A stretch of 7,335 nt of DNA from Prolixibacteraceae bacterium (GCA_016931875.1 JAFGDX010000067.1:1-7335); one strand, 5' to 3'; shown: positions 1-6,246, counted from the first letter of the stretch. Notes: generated by a model from the sequence alone, not told the origin. Translations and numbers: made by a program.

Positions 1-403
1 AATTGGCAACTGCCACAAACGTCCCGTCGGGCGACACATCCACATGGCAGGGATCCTGACCGTGTGAAACCTGCTTGTTCAAAAATGCAATCCGCCCGTT
101 TTGTTCCACTTTGTAGGCATAAATATAACCTCCGCTTTTTTCAATTTCATTTTCCGAACGGCCTGCCACATACATGTATTTTTTATCTGCCGACAGTCGC
201 AAAAACGAGGGATCGTCGATGGCTTTAAACGTGGTTTCAAGACGAATATCGCCTGTTTTTCGGTTAAAGTTGCACAGGTAAATTCCCTCCGCACCCTCTG
301 AAGTAAAAGTACCTACATACAACTTTTCCCAGTCTTCAGAGTTTTGCCCTGTTCCCATTTTTACCACAAATACTGCAAGAACAAAAAGAATAAGCTTTTT
401 CAT
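1..403 (-). CDS. Secreted lactonase-type seven-bladed beta-propeller protein (6-phosphogluconolactonase-like), C-terminus outside window
   Basis: Only the first 134 residues are in the window; the gene runs off the left edge. The reading frame opens with MKKLILFVLAVFVVKMGTGQ, a signal peptide probably cleaved just before Gln20, so the product should be periplasmic or surface-located. After it, blade-like repeats of the lactonase family (Pfam lactonase, YbhE/Pgl type) are visible: LYVGTFTSEGAEGIYLCNF (residues 28-46), DPSFLRLSADKKYMYVAGR (64-82) and QDPCHVDVSPDGTFVAVAN (116-134). The xPCHVxxSPDGxFxxVAN motif is typical of this family. The cytosolic members hydrolyse 6-phosphogluconolactone; a secreted member more likely acts on an extracellular sugar lactone or another substrate, so the exact reaction is not established. 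It is divergent from the SMP-30-like gene across 111 bp. The ATG at 401-403 is chosen because the signal peptide starts there. Confidence is high for the fold and moderate for the function. Confidence 0.88.
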   Translation of the reverse strand, partial: MKKLILFVLAVFVVKMGTGQNSEDWEKLYVGTFTSEGAEGIYLCNFNRKTGDIRLETTFKAIDDPSFLRLSADKKYMYVAGRSENEIEKSGGYIYAYKVEQNGRIAFLNKQVSHGQDPCHVDVSPDGTFVAVAN

Positions 404-514
404 TGGTTTTAGAATTATATTTCACTTGCTGAAAACACTATCAAAACATCATTTTCATTTGTTAAATGAGTTGAAACTTAGTAACTTTTTAGTTAAATAT
501 AAAATGAATTCATT
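404..514. promoter_or_regulatory. Divergent intergenic region between two beta-propeller genes
   Basis: This 111-bp AT-rich gap separates two divergent start codons and must hold the promoters of both genes. A good Bacteroidota-type promoter is visible only on the plus strand. On the minus strand I found no convincing TTTG / TAnnTTTG pair. Confidence 0.6.
458..489 (+). promoter_or_regulatory. Bacteroidota-type promoter for the SMP-30-like gene
   Basis: TTTG at 458-461 is followed by a 20-bp spacer and TAACTTTT at 482-489, matching seven of eight positions of TAnnTTTG. Spacing is in the usual 19-21 range. Transcription would start near 496, leaving a leader of about 18 nt before the ATG at 515. 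This is a pattern match only. Confidence 0.55.
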
Positions 515-1345
515 ATGAAAACAATTTTGATTGGTTTGGTTTTGATACTCAGTATCGGAATCTGTTCATTAAAAGCACAAAAAGTGGAAAAAGTCTGGGA
601 AACTACCGCCGAACTGAAGACACCGGAATCAGTGCTATACGATGATGCGCGGGATGTGATTTATGTAGCCAATATTAATGGCGACCCATCGGAAAAAGAC
701 GGTAACGGATTTATAAGCCAGCTGAATCCCGATGGAAGTGAAAAGGAATTGCACTGGATAAAAAAACTAAACGCCCCCAAAGGGATGGCTGTTTGGGAAG
801 GGAAACTGTATGTTTCGGACGTAGATCAACTGGTTGAAATTGACATTGAAAAGGGCAAAGTAGTAAAAAAATATGATGCACCCGGCGCTATTTTCCTCAA
901 CGATGTTGCAGCATGTATGAACGGGATGATATTTGTTTCAGACAACCGGGCGGTAAAAATTTATGTGCTGCACAACGGCGAATTTAAGGTTTGGATGGAA
1001 GGGAAACCGTTTCAGTCGCCAAACGGATTAATGACAGAAAAAGGAAAACTTTATGTAGGTGATGTCAACATTTTTGAAGTGGATATTCTGACGCAAAAAA
1101 TCAATACCCTGATAGAAGATACCGGCGGAGTTGACGGACTGGAAAAAAACAACGACGGTGATTTTGTATTCTCCAACTGGCCGGGCCGGATTTTTATTCA
1201 CAAAAACGGAGAAACAATTCAACTGCTTGATTCAACGGAAGAGGAAATCAACACGGCAGATATCGATTTTGCATTAAAATATGACCGGATTCTTGTCCCG
1301 ACTTTTTTTGACAACCGCATAGTAGCATACAAAATTACCGATTAA
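515..1345 (+). CDS. Secreted SMP-30/gluconolactonase-like beta-propeller protein
   Basis: The 276-residue product starts with a signal peptide (MKTILIGLVLILSIGICSLKA, with Gln22 next), so it is exported. Cys17 is not in a proper lipobox. The rest is a beta-propeller of SMP-30/gluconolactonase/LRE type, with blade-like stretches such as DVIYVANINGDP (47-58), GKLYVSDVDQLVEID (96-110), GKLYVGDVNIFEVD (177-190) and GDFVFSNWPGRIFI (215-228). Candidate metal ligands of the family are present: Glu38 in TPES, Asn170 in SPNGL and Asp207 in GVDGLE, with Asn129 in LND at the likely substrate position. Family members hydrolyse sugar lactones with a divalent metal; the substrate here is unknown. At 276 residues including the signal it is somewhat short for the family. 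A second ATG at 504 is out of frame and soon stops, so 515 is the start. The CDGSH gene follows after 24 bp, probably in one transcript. Confidence 0.85.
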   Translation: MKTILIGLVLILSIGICSLKAQKVEKVWETTAELKTPESVLYDDARDVIYVANINGDPSEKDGNGFISQLNPDGSEKELHWIKKLNAPKGMAVWEGKLYVSDVDQLVEIDIEKGKVVKKYDAPGAIFLNDVAACMNGMIFVSDNRAVKIYVLHNGEFKVWMEGKPFQSPNGLMTEKGKLYVGDVNIFEVDILTQKINTLIEDTGGVDGLEKNNDGDFVFSNWPGRIFIHKNGETIQLLDSTEEEINTADIDFALKYDRILVPTFFDNRIVAYKITD

Positions 1346-1369
1346 AATAACCGTTAACAGCTTTATATT

Positions 1370-1606
1370 ATGAAAGAACCAAAAATTGCAGCCAAGAGCC
1401 CCGCAATGGTTACGCTTGAACCCGGCACTCATTTTTGGTGTGCCTGCGGACAAAGCAACAACCAGCCCTTTTGCGACGGATCGCACCGGGGAACAGAGTT
1501 TACGCCTGTAATGTTTAAAATCGACGAAAAAAAAGATGCATGGCTGTGCCGGTGCAAACATACCGGTAACAAACCGTATTGCGACGGCACTCACAAAACG
1601 CTGTAA
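1370..1606 (+). CDS. Tandem CDGSH-type iron-sulfur protein
   Basis: This 78-residue protein carries two complete CDGSH motifs, C-x-C-x2-(S/T)-x3-P-x-C-D-G-(S/T)-H. The first has Cys24, Cys26, Cys35 and His39; the second has Cys60, Cys62, Cys71 and His75. Each motif binds one [2Fe-2S] cluster with three Cys and one His ligand, so two clusters per monomer are expected, as in the tandem CISD3/Miner2 type. There is no signal peptide or membrane segment, so it is cytosolic. Such proteins are thought to act in cluster or electron transfer; the partner is unknown. It starts 24 bp after the SMP-30-like gene, suggesting co-transcription, although the upstream product is secreted and a shared function is not obvious. 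The convergent neighbour is another redox protein (flavin reductase-rubredoxin), which makes a redox link possible but unproven. All ligands are intact, so identification is firm. Confidence 0.93.
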   Translation: MKEPKIAAKSPAMVTLEPGTHFWCACGQSNNQPFCDGSHRGTEFTPVMFKIDEKKDAWLCRCKHTGNKPYCDGTHKTL

Positions 1607-1616
1607 CCTGTAAGGT

Positions 1617-1627
1617 CAAATAATTTG
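1617..1627. repeat. CAAATAATTTG palindrome in the convergent gap
   Basis: A perfect dyad (CAAAT, centre A, ATTTG) fills about half of the 21-bp gap between the CDGSH stop and the stop of the rubredoxin gene. The same 14-base string GTCAAATAATTTGT (1615-1628) recurs at 2534-2547. It lacks the GC-rich stem of a classic intrinsic terminator, so its role is open; chance is possible in AT-rich DNA. Confidence 0.35.
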
Positions 1628-2377
1628 TCAGTCCTCTCTGAAGTATTCTTTTGAGGCATTGCAAATCGGACACTTGTAATCATCAGGCAAATCTTCAAAA
1701 GGTGTTCCGGGAGGAATTCCCATGGTCGGATCTCCTTCCTCGGGGTCATAACGGAAGCCACAAATTGTGCATGTAAAGGTGTTCATATTATCCGAACCAC
1801 TGCCTTTTTCGGAATTTGATTCTTTTTCTGCGGTAGTTTCTGGTTTTGGCTCTTCCTCTTTGCCAAGAATATCCCGTTCAATATAGGTGGGCGAATTTTT
1901 GGGTGACAACATCTTGTATTTTTCTCGGTAATACGCATAGGTAAGTGGTTCCTCATCCGAAAGGATATCACTATCCAGTACCTCGCCAACAATTAGCATG
2001 TGTGTGCCCAGGTCAACGGTTTTTACAACTTTACAATCAAACCAGGCTACAGCCGAGTCGGTAACAATCGGTGCCCCGGTCTTCGAAGTTATGGTTTCCA
2101 CATTTCTGAATTTATCGATATCGGTGCCCGACATAAAACCAAATTCGCCAATCAGCGAGGTGTTTACCTCCTTTTTCAACACCGCCATTGAAAAACTTCC
2201 ACTCCCTATAATTTTGTCGGTGGTGTGGTTCTTTTTATGACTGCTTATAGCGATTTGCGACGGGCTGGATGTAACCTGAAATGCTGTATTTCCAATATAT
2301 CCGTATTTTTTCCCTGCCAACTCAGTGGCAATGATATATAATCCGTACGACAGTTTATGAAAAGCTTTGTATTTCAT
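1628..2377 (-). CDS. Flavin reductase-rubredoxin fusion (high-molecular-weight rubredoxin, Hrb-like)
   Basis: The 249-residue protein has two domains. Residues 1 to about 165 form a flavin-reductase-like FMN-binding domain: the N-terminus [15 protein letters not shown] and the segment [17 protein letters not shown] (29-45) match the Hrb subgroup. Residues 171-197 are a low-complexity Glu/Lys/Ser/Pro linker. Residues 198-249 are a full rubredoxin with CTIC (Cys203, Cys206) and CPIC (Cys236, Cys239) binding a single iron, plus [10 protein letters not shown] and the [16 protein letters not shown] stretch typical of the family. In Moorella, Hrb passes electrons from NADH through an oxidoreductase to a flavodiiron protein that reduces NO or O2. 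The architecture here suggests a similar electron-carrier role in oxidative or nitrosative stress defence; no partner gene is in the window. There is no signal peptide, so it is cytosolic. The start matches the Hrb N-terminus; the leader is A-rich without a Shine-Dalgarno. Met198 lies exactly at the rubredoxin boundary. Confidence 0.93.
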   Translation of the reverse strand: MKYKAFHKLSYGLYIIATELAGKKYGYIGNTAFQVTSSPSQIAISSHKKNHTTDKIIGSGSFSMAVLKKEVNTSLIGEFGFMSGTDIDKFRNVETITSKTGAPIVTDSAVAWFDCKVVKTVDLGTHMLIVGEVLDSDILSDEEPLTYAYYREKYKMLSPKNSPTYIERDILGKEEEPKPETTAEKESNSEKGSGSDNMNTFTCTICGFRYDPEEGDPTMGIPPGTPFEDLPDDYKCPICNASKEYFRED

Positions 2378-2415
2378 TTTCTTTATTGTTGGTTCACGAT
2401 ATTAATTTTTCGTCT

Positions 2416-2449
2416 CAAAATTTTATCTTTCGCAATGAATCCTTTCAAT
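2416..2449 (-). promoter_or_regulatory. Possible promoter of the flavin reductase-rubredoxin gene
   Basis: Read on the minus strand, AAATTTTG (2423 down to 2416) matches TAnnTTTG at seven of eight positions and lies 38 bp upstream of the ATG. The only -33 candidate is ATTG (2449-2446) with a 22-bp spacer, one base too long. This is a weak prediction. Confidence 0.3.
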
Positions 2450-2522
2450 AATTTTTATTTCATAGGTTGAAAGTAGTTTCAAATAACGGGATTTTTTTAC
2501 ATTTATAAAATTAATATTTGAA

Positions 2523-2546
2523 GACTGAAAACAGTCAAATAATTTG
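2523..2546. repeat. Small hairpin joined to second CAAATAATTTG palindrome
   Basis: GACTG (2523-2527) and CAGTC (2532-2536) can pair around an AAAA loop; the last C of the stem begins the palindrome CAAATAATTTG (2536-2546), also present at 1617-1627. A T-rich run follows on the plus strand. This may be a regulatory site or decayed terminator. Support is structural only. Confidence 0.3.
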
Positions 2547-2706
2547 TTTTTATAGATATATTCTGCAAAAAATAACATAATAAACCGGCACCTAAATCTG
2601 AAACTGAATCTTTGGTTTTAGCTGCAAGACACGATTCAAATTTATTGCGGAATGGCTGTCATACAGATGGCGACTTCAGATTCGTTAAAAACAAAAACTG
2701 AATGAG

Positions 2707-3786
2707 ATGAAAAAACGAATATTGTTCTTAACTCTTTTTGCCTATATTTTTGTGGCGGCAGCGGCACAGAACAGTGGTGATTTACAAAAAGAAATCGGGC
2801 AACTGCAGGAAGCAGATAAAAATATGGATCACCGGATTGACCAACTGGCAAAAATGATTGACGACATTTTGTGGTTCAACAAAGTAGGTGATATTGCACA
2901 CGTTGATAAACTGTATATTTACGGGCCACCGAAATGGAAAGAAGAAAACCCCCATGCAAAAGGCGCGGGAAATCCGGTAAAATTCTGGACCTACGTTTTT
3001 ATTCCCACCACCGTTGATGTGTCAAAAAAATATCCGTTAATTGTACTCCCGCATGGCGGAGTCCATGCCGATTTTACCACCTACTACGCCCATATTGTGC
3101 GCGAACTGATTAGCCAGGGATACATTGTTGTAGCTCCTGAATACAGAGGAAGCACAGGTTACGGAAAAAGTCATTATGAAAAAATTGATTACGGCGGACG
3201 GGAAACAGAAGATGTGTATTACAGCCGGAATTATATGATTGAAAATTACCGTTTTGTGGATAAAAACCGAGTTGGGATTATGGGTTGGAGCCACGGGGGA
3301 CTAATTACCCTGATGAATATTTTTGACCACCCGGAAGATTACCAGGTGGCTTTTGCCGGAGTGCCGGTGAGCGATTTGATTGCCCGGATGGGATACCACG
3401 AACAAGGATACCGTGATTTGTATGAGGCCGATTACCATATCGGGGAAAGCGCCAATGACAATGTGAAGGAGTACAGAAAACGCTCACCCGCCTGGAACAC
3501 CCATAAGTTTGACGGAACACCCTTGCTTATCCACACCAATACCAACGACGAGGATGTAAATGTTCTGGAAGTTGAACATCTCATAAAATCGTTAAAAGCA
3601 GAAGGAAAACCATTTGAATACCAAATCTTTGAAGATATTCCCGGTGGACATTCATTCGACAGGATGGATACAAAAACTGCCAAGGAAATCAGGTTGAAAA
3701 TTCATCAACACCTTGCAAAGCACCTGAAACCGGAGCATCCGATACAAACGTTACCCGATTTACAAAAGGCAGCATACAAATTCTAA
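2707..3786 (+). CDS. Secreted alpha/beta hydrolase, prolyl-oligopeptidase (S9) type
   Basis: The 359-residue product begins with a signal peptide (MKKRILFLTLFAYIFVAAAA, then Gln21). Residues about 24-56 form a short amphipathic helix with heptad-like spacing (LQKEIGQLQEADKNM, then IDQLAKMIDDIL), a likely coiled coil not typical of minimal S9 enzymes. The catalytic domain covers about 95-340: oxyanion motif PHGG (115-118), the VVAPEYRGSTGYG strand-loop (141-153), the nucleophile elbow GWSHGG with Ser195, a probable catalytic Asp281 in the LLIH-xxx-NDEDV segment, and His315 in PGGHSF. The complete triad implies an active serine hydrolase; peptidase and esterase activity cannot be told apart from sequence. 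The usual LLIHG-x-x-D is altered to LLIHTNTND. There is no N-terminal S9 propeller, so substrate size is not gated as in true oligopeptidases. ATG 2707 is chosen for the signal peptide; ATG 2702 is out of frame and stops at once. It is apparently a single-gene transcript. Confidence 0.85.
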   Translation: MKKRILFLTLFAYIFVAAAAQNSGDLQKEIGQLQEADKNMDHRIDQLAKMIDDILWFNKVGDIAHVDKLYIYGPPKWKEENPHAKGAGNPVKFWTYVFIPTTVDVSKKYPLIVLPHGGVHADFTTYYAHIVRELISQGYIVVAPEYRGSTGYGKSHYEKIDYGGRETEDVYYSRNYMIENYRFVDKNRVGIMGWSHGGLITLMNIFDHPEDYQVAFAGVPVSDLIARMGYHEQGYRDLYEADYHIGESANDNVKEYRKRSPAWNTHKFDGTPLLIHTNTNDEDVNVLEVEHLIKSLKAEGKPFEYQIFEDIPGGHSFDRMDTKTAKEIRLKIHQHLAKHLKPEHPIQTLPDLQKAAYKF

Positions 3787-3811
3787 TATCTGAAAAACAT
3801 TCCCACATTAA

Positions 3812-3844
3812 ATATTTTTCTTTCATATTGAGAAAAATATGAAA
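3812..3844. repeat. Two overlapping, mutually exclusive inverted repeats
   Basis: Dyad A pairs ATATTTTTCT (3812-3821) with AGAAAAATAT (3831-3840), a perfect 10-bp arm with a 9-nt loop. Dyad B pairs TTTCATAT (3821-3828) with ATATGAAA (3837-3844), a perfect 8-bp arm with an 8-nt loop. Both use the same right arm region and so cannot form together. They lie between the hydrolase stop and the candidate promoter of the sigma-54 regulator. They could be protein-binding dyads or an RNA structure ending the hydrolase transcript. Confidence 0.5.
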
Positions 3845-3856
3845 AATTATTCCTAT

Positions 3857-3887
3857 TTTGAGACAAATTTGGATGACTTTAAATTGG
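3857..3887 (+). promoter_or_regulatory. Candidate promoter of the sigma-54 response regulator
   Basis: TTTG (3857-3860), a 19-bp spacer, and TAAATTGG (3880-3887) match the Bacteroidota pattern with seven of eight positions in the -7 element. Start of transcription would fall near 3894, giving a leader of about 24 nt before ATG 3918. The overlapping dyads at 3812-3844 end 12 bp upstream. Confidence 0.45.
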
Positions 3888-3917
3888 ATATGGTAGAAAT
3901 AATCAAAACTTCAAAAT

Positions 3918-5282
3918 ATGCCCAATCAGAAAATAAACAGCCACTACAAAATATTTATTGTAGAGGATAATGAATTGTATGCACAGGTACTAAAAAAACA
4001 GCTGGTAAACGATCAGTTTCAGGTGAAAGTTTTTTACAATGGCCGCGACTGTATTGCGAACCTGAGCGAGAAACCGGATATTGTAACGCTCGACTATACC
4101 TTGCCCGACATGACCGGTCATCAGGTTTTAAAGGAAATTCAGCAGAAACTGCCCGACACCCACGTGATTGTCATTTCGGCACAGGAAAACATCAACACTG
4201 CCATTGACTTGATGAAAAGCGGCGCGTATGATTACATCATGAAAGCGCCTGACACCCGTGAAAAATTAAGCAACATCATTAAAAACATTTACAAAACCGA
4301 TCAGCTTAAAAATGAAAACATTCTGCTGAAGGATGCGGTAAAGGAAAAATACAACTTCCGAAAGCTGATTAAGGGGAACAGCCGGGAAATTGATCATGTT
4401 TTTGAATTGATGGAAAAGGCCATTCACACGCAAATCTCTGTGTCTGTTTCGGGCGAAACAGGGACCGGAAAAGAACTGGTGGCCAAAGGAATTCATTACA
4501 ATTCCAAGCGGAGTACAAAACCATTTATAGCGGTGAATGTTTCTGCTATTCCTGAAACTTTGGTTGAAAGCGAACTTTTTGGACACGAAAAAGGTGCATT
4601 TACCGGCGCCGATTACAGAAAAATAGGAAAATTTGAACAGGCCAATTCAGGTACTTTGTTTCTGGATGAAATTGCCGATTTGGACATTGCCATTCAGGCA
4701 AAATTACTGCGTGTTATCCAGGAACGGGAAGTAACCCGCGTGGGAGGGGCAGAAAACATTCCGCTGGATGTTAGAATCATAACTGCCACACATAAAAACC
4801 TTGCCAACCTGGTTGCAGAAGGAAAGTTCAGACAGGATTTATATTACCGCTTGCTCGGTCTTCCAATCGAACTTCCTCCGTTACGCGAAAGAGGAAATGA
4901 CATTATCCTTCTGGCAAAATATTTTGTTGATGAGTTTTGCAAGGAAAACGAAATGGAGCCAAAATCCATTTCCGATGAAGCCAAAAAAATTCTGCTGGCT
5001 TATCATTTCCCGGGAAACATAAGGGAATTAAAAGCAGTGATGGAACTGGCCTGTGTAATGACCAATCGCGATATAATTAAACCCAGCCATTTAAATATGA
5101 ATGTTGACGACAGCGTTCAGAATTTACTGGCAAACGAAAAAACACTGGAAGAATACAACAACGAAATAATCAAACATTTCCTGAATAAATACAACCACAA
5201 TGTAAGACTGGTTGCATCAAAGCTGGGAATTGGAAAATCGACGATTTACAGGATGTTGCAAAAGAAAACTCTGGTTACCTGA
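3918..5282 (+). CDS. Orphan NtrC-family sigma-54-dependent response regulator
   Basis: The 454-residue protein has the complete three-domain layout. The receiver domain (about 10-125) has the acidic pocket Glu16-Asp17, phospho-acceptor Asp59 in TLDYTLPDMTG, Ser87, and Lys109; Lys109 is followed by Ala-Pro rather than directly by the usual Pro. The AAA+ domain (about 150-385) has Walker A GETGTGKE (179-186), the sigma-54 contact loop GAFTGA (226-231), Walker B GTLFLDE (245-251), the arginine-finger region FRQDLYYRL (304-312) and sensor II PGNIREL (365-371). The Fis-type helix-turn-helix is at about 413-450, ending NVRLVASKLGIGKSTIYRML. With all catalytic motifs intact it should remodel RpoN-polymerase to open promoters when phosphorylated. 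No histidine kinase or RpoN target promoter (GG-N10-GC of good quality) was seen in the window, so the signal and regulon are unknown. It has its own candidate promoter and ends at a strong terminator. Confidence 0.95.
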   Translation: MPNQKINSHYKIFIVEDNELYAQVLKKQLVNDQFQVKVFYNGRDCIANLSEKPDIVTLDYTLPDMTGHQVLKEIQQKLPDTHVIVISAQENINTAIDLMKSGAYDYIMKAPDTREKLSNIIKNIYKTDQLKNENILLKDAVKEKYNFRKLIKGNSREIDHVFELMEKAIHTQISVSVSGETGTGKELVAKGIHYNSKRSTKPFIAVNVSAIPETLVESELFGHEKGAFTGADYRKIGKFEQANSGTLFLDEIADLDIAIQAKLLRVIQEREVTRVGGAENIPLDVRIITATHKNLANLVAEGKFRQDLYYRLLGLPIELPPLRERGNDIILLAKYFVDEFCKENEMEPKSISDEAKKILLAYHFPGNIRELKAVMELACVMTNRDIIKPSHLNMNVDDSVQNLLANEKTLEEYNNEIIKHFLNKYNHNVRLVASKLGIGKSTIYRMLQKKTLVT

Positions 5283-5283
5283 C

Positions 5284-5319
5284 AAAGAAAAATCCCGGAA
5301 AATTCCGGGATTTTTCTTT
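5284..5319. terminator. Bidirectional rho-independent terminator between the regulator and fabD
   Basis: A near-perfect hairpin with 17-bp arms (5284-5300 and 5303-5319) has a GC core ATCCCGG / CCGGGAT flanked by A- and T-tracts. On the plus strand the T-run TTTTTCTTTT follows the stem just after the regulator stop; on the minus strand the mirror T-run follows the same stem after the fabD stop at 5336. It therefore serves both convergent genes. Confidence 0.92.
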
Positions 5320-5335
5320 TACTATATTTTGATTT

Positions 5336-6223
5336 TCAGCCTTCAAAACTATTTACTCCAAATGTTTCCATTGCGCGATCTACCTTTTTCACCAGTCCCT
5401 GTAACACTTTCCCGGGCCCGATTTCGGTAAACGATGTTGCCCCGTCGGCAATCATATTCTGAACGGTCTGTGTCCAGCGCACCGGTGCCGTTAACTGTGC
5501 AATCAGGTTTTGTTTGATAATTTCCGGATCTGTTACCGGTTTTGCATTTACATTCTGATAAACCGGGCAAACCGGGTTACTGAAGACAGTTGCTTCAATT
5601 GCTGCGGCCAGCTCTTCCCTGGCAGGTTCCATCAGCGGAGAATGAAATGCACCGCCAACCACCAGTTTCAATGCGCGTTTGGCACCTTTTTCGGTTAATA
5701 TTTCGCAGGCTTTGTCGATTCCGACAACCGAACCTGAAATGACCAATTGCCCCGGGCAATTGTAATTGGCAGGCACAACCACATCGCCAATACTTTCACA
5801 AACTTCTTCCACAATCGCATCATCCAAACCTACAATAGCAGCCATTGTTGATGGTTCAGTTTCGCAGGCTTTTTGCATGGCCAAAGCACGTTTCGAAACC
5901 AACAGCAGGCCGTCTTCAAAACTCAGGGCACCGTTGGCCACCAATGCTGAAAATTCTCCCAGCGAATGACCGGCTACCATATCGGGCGCAAAATCTTTTA
6001 AGCTTTTGGCCAGCAAAACCGAGTGTAAAAATATAGCCGGCTGAGTTACTTTGGTTTGTTTCAAATCGTCGACCGAACCGTCGAACATAATATCGGTAAT
6101 GGTAAACCCCAGAATTTCATTGGCTTTTTCGAATAAAGCCTTTGCTTCTGCCGAATTTTCATACAAATCTTTTCCCATTCCCGGGTATTGGGCTCCCTGT
6201 CCGGGAAAAACAAATGCCTTCAT
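5336..6223 (-). CDS. fabD: Malonyl-CoA:ACP transacylase (FabD)
   Basis: The 295-residue cytosolic enzyme moves malonyl from CoA to the acyl carrier protein, supplying the extender unit for type II fatty-acid synthesis. The acyltransferase motifs are complete: FPGQGAQYPGMG (6-17) with oxyanion residue Gln9, TQPAIF (60-65), nucleophile Ser87 in GHSLGEFSAL, Arg112 for malonyl carboxylate binding, the small-domain segment NYNCPGQLVISG (153-164), catalytic His194 in GGAFHSPLM, and the closing FTEIGPGKVLQGLVKK (265-280). Length matches the E. coli enzyme (309) closely. No other fab genes are next to it. The start ATG is followed immediately by the conserved KAFVFPGQG, so no alternative start is needed. 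It has its own promoter and a shared terminator with the regulator, so it is likely monocistronic, though read-through from the VTT gene 120 bp upstream is possible. Confidence 0.97.
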   Translation of the reverse strand: MKAFVFPGQGAQYPGMGKDLYENSAEAKALFEKANEILGFTITDIMFDGSVDDLKQTKVTQPAIFLHSVLLAKSLKDFAPDMVAGHSLGEFSALVANGALSFEDGLLLVSKRALAMQKACETEPSTMAAIVGLDDAIVEEVCESIGDVVVPANYNCPGQLVISGSVVGIDKACEILTEKGAKRALKLVVGGAFHSPLMEPAREELAAAIEATVFSNPVCPVYQNVNAKPVTDPEIIKQNLIAQLTAPVRWTQTVQNMIADGATSFTEIGPGKVLQGLVKKVDRAMETFGVNSFEG

Positions 6224-6246
6224 AATTCAATTTTTTTAGTTCGCTG

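Larger units (their letters stand above)
2378..2706. other. Gene-free intergenic region between divergent genes
   Basis: These 329 bp separate the rubredoxin-fusion start from the hydrolase start. No frame shows a credible protein. Visible elements are a weak minus-strand promoter near 2416, a small hairpin (GACTG 2523-2527, loop AAAA, CAGTC 2532-2536) directly followed by a second copy of CAAATAATTTG (2536-2546), and long A/T runs. No strong TTTG / TAnnTTTG promoter for the hydrolase was found, although AATATTTG at 2513-2520 is a seven-of-eight match to the -7 element without a good -33 partner. Confidence 0.6.

Noticed and set aside
515..577. Lipoprotein signal at Cys17 of the SMP-30-like protein
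   Set aside because: The residues before the Cys (SIGI) do not fit a lipobox, and a signal-peptidase I site at LKA-Q follows.
1274..1594. 106-codon minus-strand frame across the propeller end and CDGSH gene
   Set aside because: It is antisense to two well supported genes, including both CDGSH motifs, and has no recognisable features.
3787..3917. Sigma-54 (-24/-12) promoter upstream of the NtrC-type regulator
   Set aside because: No TGGCA-N-TTGC-like pair with correct GG-N10-GC spacing was found; a sigma-A-type Bacteroidota promoter fits better.
4266..4586. 106-codon minus-strand frame inside the sigma-54 regulator
   Set aside because: It lies opposite the AAA+ domain with intact motifs on the plus strand; no independent support.
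5349..6239. Several plus- and minus-strand frames overlapping fabD
   Set aside because: All coincide with a complete, motif-rich fabD in another frame.
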